Shown here: positions 30,868 to 34,490 of the stretch, one piece after another
Layout of the letters: every line of letters starts with the position of its first letter
How positions within the stretch are numbered: the first letter of the stretch is position 1
NCBI GenBank assembly: GCA_018398765.1
Contig: JAHBMJ010001156.1
Span: 1 to 34,490, forward strand
Source of the DNA: Chromera velia
Lineage: Eukaryota; Sar; Chromeraceae
Reading direction: 5' to 3'
Length of the DNA: 34,490 bases
The notes under the pieces: generated by a model
Told to the model about the DNA's origin: nothing
The model's input: only the letters and a program-made list of their open reading frames with translations
Database searches by the model: none
Made by a program: the position numbers and the translations under genes

Positions 30868-33800
30868 TCAACTGAGTTCCCACCATGAAGGCCGATGCGT
30901 CGGTCCCTGTGGTTGTTGATTTATTCGAAATACACCACAGAGAGCGAGCGCAAGGTGTTCTTTGCTGTCTGAATCGACGGATAGATCGAGAATAAGACCT
31001 ACCCACTTGAGAGTTTGAAAGAAATACTCGAATCTCCCCGTCTCCTAACAAGCTGGCCGCTCCCCCCATACAGTCAGAGAGAGGACCCTGGCCGTTCCCT
31101 CTTCCCCCGACAGCACCAATCAATCAGTGAAGGGATCAATCAATCATCCGCAACGACGGGAGACACGAAGGAGACCGACGTTGTTCAACAGTTCCCAATC
31201 AATCGGTCATCCCATTTCTCTTTCCCGGCCCCACCCCCTCTCTGTAGCACAGTGATTAACCCGTAATTCCCCTTTTTCCGACTGCTGTCCTTGTCTGTAA
31301 CCCCTTTTTGATCTCTCTTTGTCTTCCTCTGATTGCAGCTCTACCCCCCCACCCTCAACCTCCCTACCTCCCTCTCTCGTCCTTCCTGAAAACTCCCCGT
31401 CTCCTTCTCCCTATTCGTTGTTTGTGATTGATCTTCCCTTTCCTCCTCCCGTTGTTCGTACGGCCAGCCGAGCGCGTTTTTGGGCGTGCCGCAGCCCTTC
31501 TTGCACAGCTCTTCTATCGTTCCCTCTGGTACCTGAGTTCCTCTCCGTGATACAAAGTGAAAAGAAGTGAGGTCAAGGCACCACCCAATCAACAAACACG
31601 GAAAGGTTCAACTAGACAGGACAGAGAGATTGAGAAGAGTCGCCTAAAGTCGCCAGACAGATAGAAGAATAGAAGAAAGGGGACAAAGAAGGAAAGAAGG
31701 GAAGCAAGAAAGAAAGCAAGGGTGAAAGAAACAAGAGGGAAGGAAAGAAAGAAAGAAAGAATCAAAGACCACATGCGATAAGTGTATCATGTACATATGC
31801 AGTCCTGCACGAAAGCTGACAGGCATGAAACACCTACGGGGGGAAAACTCTTTTCCTTTCTTCTTTCCTCTTTTTCTTTTCTCTGCCTTTCCTCTGCACG
31901 CCCTCGTCGAGTCTAGGTCCTCTTTCATTCTTTCATCGTTAATTCCTTTTTCTCTGCTGAGCCTCCCCCGTTTCCTCTCATCATTTGTTTGTGTACAGGC
32001 ACGCTTCATGCAGCTGGAATTCCAGTCGGGCAGTTTGATGGACTATTTCAGACCTTTTTTCCTTCATCGAGGCGACCACAAACATGCAGGCAGGTAGGCG
32101 AACTCAAAAAACCCTCCACTCCCCTCTTCAAAAAGTGCAGCCAGGCATGAGGGGAAGTGAAGAATTCAGGGGCATCTTCATGGTTTCATTATCTTGGTCG
32201 TGGGGGGGGAGGTGGTGCTGTTGGCGGTTTGGGAGGTGGAGGGGGTACCTCCCCGCCTGCTGCTGAGGCTGAGGCCTGCCCTCCCCCTCCCACCTTGAGA
32301 ATCGAGGTGAGACCTCCACTCTCGGACCCCCCCCCTATGCTAGGGTCTCTCCCCTTGATGCCCTTTCCGAGGAGTTTCCTCTTTCTCTCTACATCCACTG
32401 GATCCACAACAAGCCGAAAGTCCCTCAAACCCCACAGACGCATCAGGGCCCCTCGAAGGCATTTGAAGGAACAATAGTTCTGCACACACATTAATACATT
32501 AATACAAATACACGTGTGGAAATATCGACGGTCATCATGCGCCTGTGCTTTCGTTTACAATAGCGCGACAGAGAGGAAAGATTCATTCAGAGACACACAC
32601 TCATAAATGGATAGACGAAGAAGCAACTAGACACACCGAGCGACACATAGATAGATGGGTAGATTCATACATACATAGCCACAGATAGAGAGGAGAAAAA
32701 ACATACGACTTCGCATTCCACCTCCGGTGAGTGAAAAGCTTTCTCTTCCTCATTGTGCACACATCCTATTTGTATGGCATCTTTCGGTGGTTTCCTGCTG
32801 AGAACAAATCATGCCTGTGTAAATGATTCAGCAACTGACGCTTCTAAGCACGAGCACGCGCCTTGTCAGTCAGATGCACAGAGGCAGGCTGAAACACAAA
32901 ATAACTCACAAGGCGATCTGTCTGACTGTTAGAAAGAAAAACGGAATGCCGCACATGGACAGGCCTGTCCACTCCGCATCGCATCACTCACCGCAAAGAA
33001 ATGCTTGTGCCAAATCGGAAGGGGCACATAGTCGTCCTGGAGGTAGCAGTGGCAGAGGAAGAGCTGCAAAATCACCACGTACCCCCTCTCCCGCACCTGC
33101 ATTGCTGCCCCAGTCTTTGTGCCTAACACGTGCTCCAAGCAGCAGAGGGTCATCGAGAGAATGCTCTCAGCATCCGTGCTGGCGACTCCATACGCTCGAA
33201 ACAAACGAAGAACTGCACAAACACAAAGAAAGATTAGAAGTCATCTAATCAGCAGGAAGAAGAATAAAAGCAATTTGCGACTGCCTGTCTCAATGAAACA
33301 CACCTGTTGCACTTCTCCAGCCGTTCTTCATTCTTAGAAGATCAAACATTTCCTCCTTTCCTGTATAGCTGCTTGACAAGCTCACTGACAGACTGAAAGA
33401 AGGTGGTCACACTGACAGACAGACGGACGGACAGACAGACAGACAGACAGGCAGGCAGGCAGGCAGGCAGACAGGCAGGCAGACAGACAGACAGACGTCT
33501 AGACAGACAGACCGTTGATGACCATGCAGACACCGTCGATGTACCCGAACAGGTCCAGAATTTCACAAAAGTTGAAGCACAAAAGTGCGTCTGCATAGAT
33601 GCATGATAAGATGCAATGAAATGAAAATGGGGAGGGGAGAGATCATCAGCTCGAGAACGTATGCGCCTATTCATAAAAGAATGTGCCCATTATGGATGCA
33701 GGTAGGGTAAATAAGGTGATACAGGAGGACAAAGAGGGAGAGAGGCCAAGAAGCGGACTACTCCAAGGGTCCCTGTGCGTCTCAACGCAAGACACCCAAC

Positions 33801-34185
33801 AGCCAGAATTTTGGCAAAGTAGCTACCAAGGTGATGGAACCAAGTGAAGTCTTGTGCTCTCCTTGTCAACTGTGAGACCGAAATGAAACAGATTGAGAGT
33901 CAACTACACACTTTCACACACAGGCACACTAACAACCGCATGCATCCATTCACCGACCCATGCACTGACCCACCTTCCTCCCTCTCTGCCCAGGAGATAA
34001 GCCAGTCCTTGATTCGCTTCACCTTCGATGGGAAGTGGGTCGTCCGAACATGTGCTAGGTGCTTGTCATCAAAAACAACCAGGTACTGCAAGGCAAACAT
34101 CATGCAGGGGCAGAGACACATGTGTAGGCAGATAAATGAGATATGATAAAAGCGGTCTCACACCGACATCCTTTCAATCCGCCAT
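30868..34185 (-). CDS. Unrecognised multi-exon gene (3' part; 5' end unresolved)
   Basis: Seven minus-strand exons join in consistent phase: 33974-34085, 33513-33590, 32992-33212, 32294-32479, 31997-32061, 31368-31542 and 30868-31005 (stop TGA). This gives 324 residues without an internal stop. Most junctions are strong (acceptors TTGCAG, ATGCAG, GTGCAG; donors GTGGGT, GTGAGT, GTGGGA). The 31997-32061 exon and the acceptor at 31543 are weaker. A 22-nt exon at 34164-34185 may precede. The protein is helical and rich in Leu and Cys ([38 protein letters not shown]), with a Gly/Ser linker and a charged tail, and could be an alpha-solenoid. The family is not recognised. Introns contain microsatellites, and one donor is the first GT of a (GTCT)n run. 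Confidence 0.65.
31660..31765. repeat. (AAAG)n / GGAAG purine tract
   Basis: Imperfect GAAAGAAAG and GGAAAGAAGG units, in an intron of the minus-strand gene at 30868-34185. Confidence 0.75.
33413..33512. repeat. (CAGA)n/(CAGG)n microsatellite abutting a splice donor
   Basis: CAGA and GGCA tetranucleotides run up to 33512. The minus-strand donor of the exon at 33513-33590 is the first GTCTGT of this array. Confidence 0.85.
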
Positions 34186-34251
34186 CTGCAACGTCCTCGA
34201 GGTGAAGTTTGAGTAGCGCGGCACCAACAAAAAAACAGGGCACAAACATAC

Positions 34252-34490
<239 letters not shown>

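Overview
The window looks like nuclear DNA of a eukaryote, most likely an alveolate protist close to the chromerid/coccidian line (for example Chromera). That placement is an inference. It rests on intron-rich genes with GT-AG splice sites, a secreted ROPK-like pseudokinase next to a ubiquitin-like/RING gene, TGCATGCA motifs in their shared promoter, a non-LTR retrotransposon and abundant micro- and minisatellites. There is no prokaryotic operon structure, rRNA, CRISPR array, or tRNA that I could find.

Layout. 1-1990: 3' part of a LINE-type retrotransposon, frameshifted at a CT repeat. 3.5-6.8 kb (minus): an unrecognised gene rebuilt from six phase-compatible exons. 7.66-11.0 kb: a minisatellite of about 3.3 kb with a 34-bp unit. 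11.26-11.84 kb (plus): a possible small secreted protein. 11,992-21,060: a mobile element of about 9.07 kb with terminal inverted repeats of about 370-400 bp. A 1.86-kb element is nested inside its left TIR, and a 511-bp TA-flanked mariner-type MITE sits inside its largest gene. 24.75-26.27 kb (minus) and 26.86-28.56 kb (plus): a divergent pair, a secreted pseudokinase and a predicted N-myristoylated protein with two ubiquitin-like domains and a RING-H2. 30.87-34.2 kb (minus): a second unrecognised multi-exon gene, 5' incomplete. The right edge is a (CA)n satellite.

Most interesting: the open frames of the 9-kb element, and of the element nested in it, become coherent proteins only if TAA and TAG are read as glutamine. 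Every such frame then ends at TGA. I count about 32 in-frame TAR codons. Three of them fall exactly on the Gln position of a 26-copy Glu-Val-Gln-Ala/Thr repeat, and one falls in a C2H2 zinc-finger knuckle. The surrounding host genes use only CAA/CAG (about 80 Gln codons, no TAR), although their visible stops are also all TGA. So the window carries either a mobile element with a ciliate-like code inside a standard-code-looking genome, or a host that reassigned UAR but hardly uses it in GC-richer genes. No transposase, integrase or polymerase was recognised in the element; a chromodomain and a zinc finger are its only familiar domains.

All gene models come from reading exons and splice phases by eye. 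The 5' ends of the two unrecognised host genes are unresolved.
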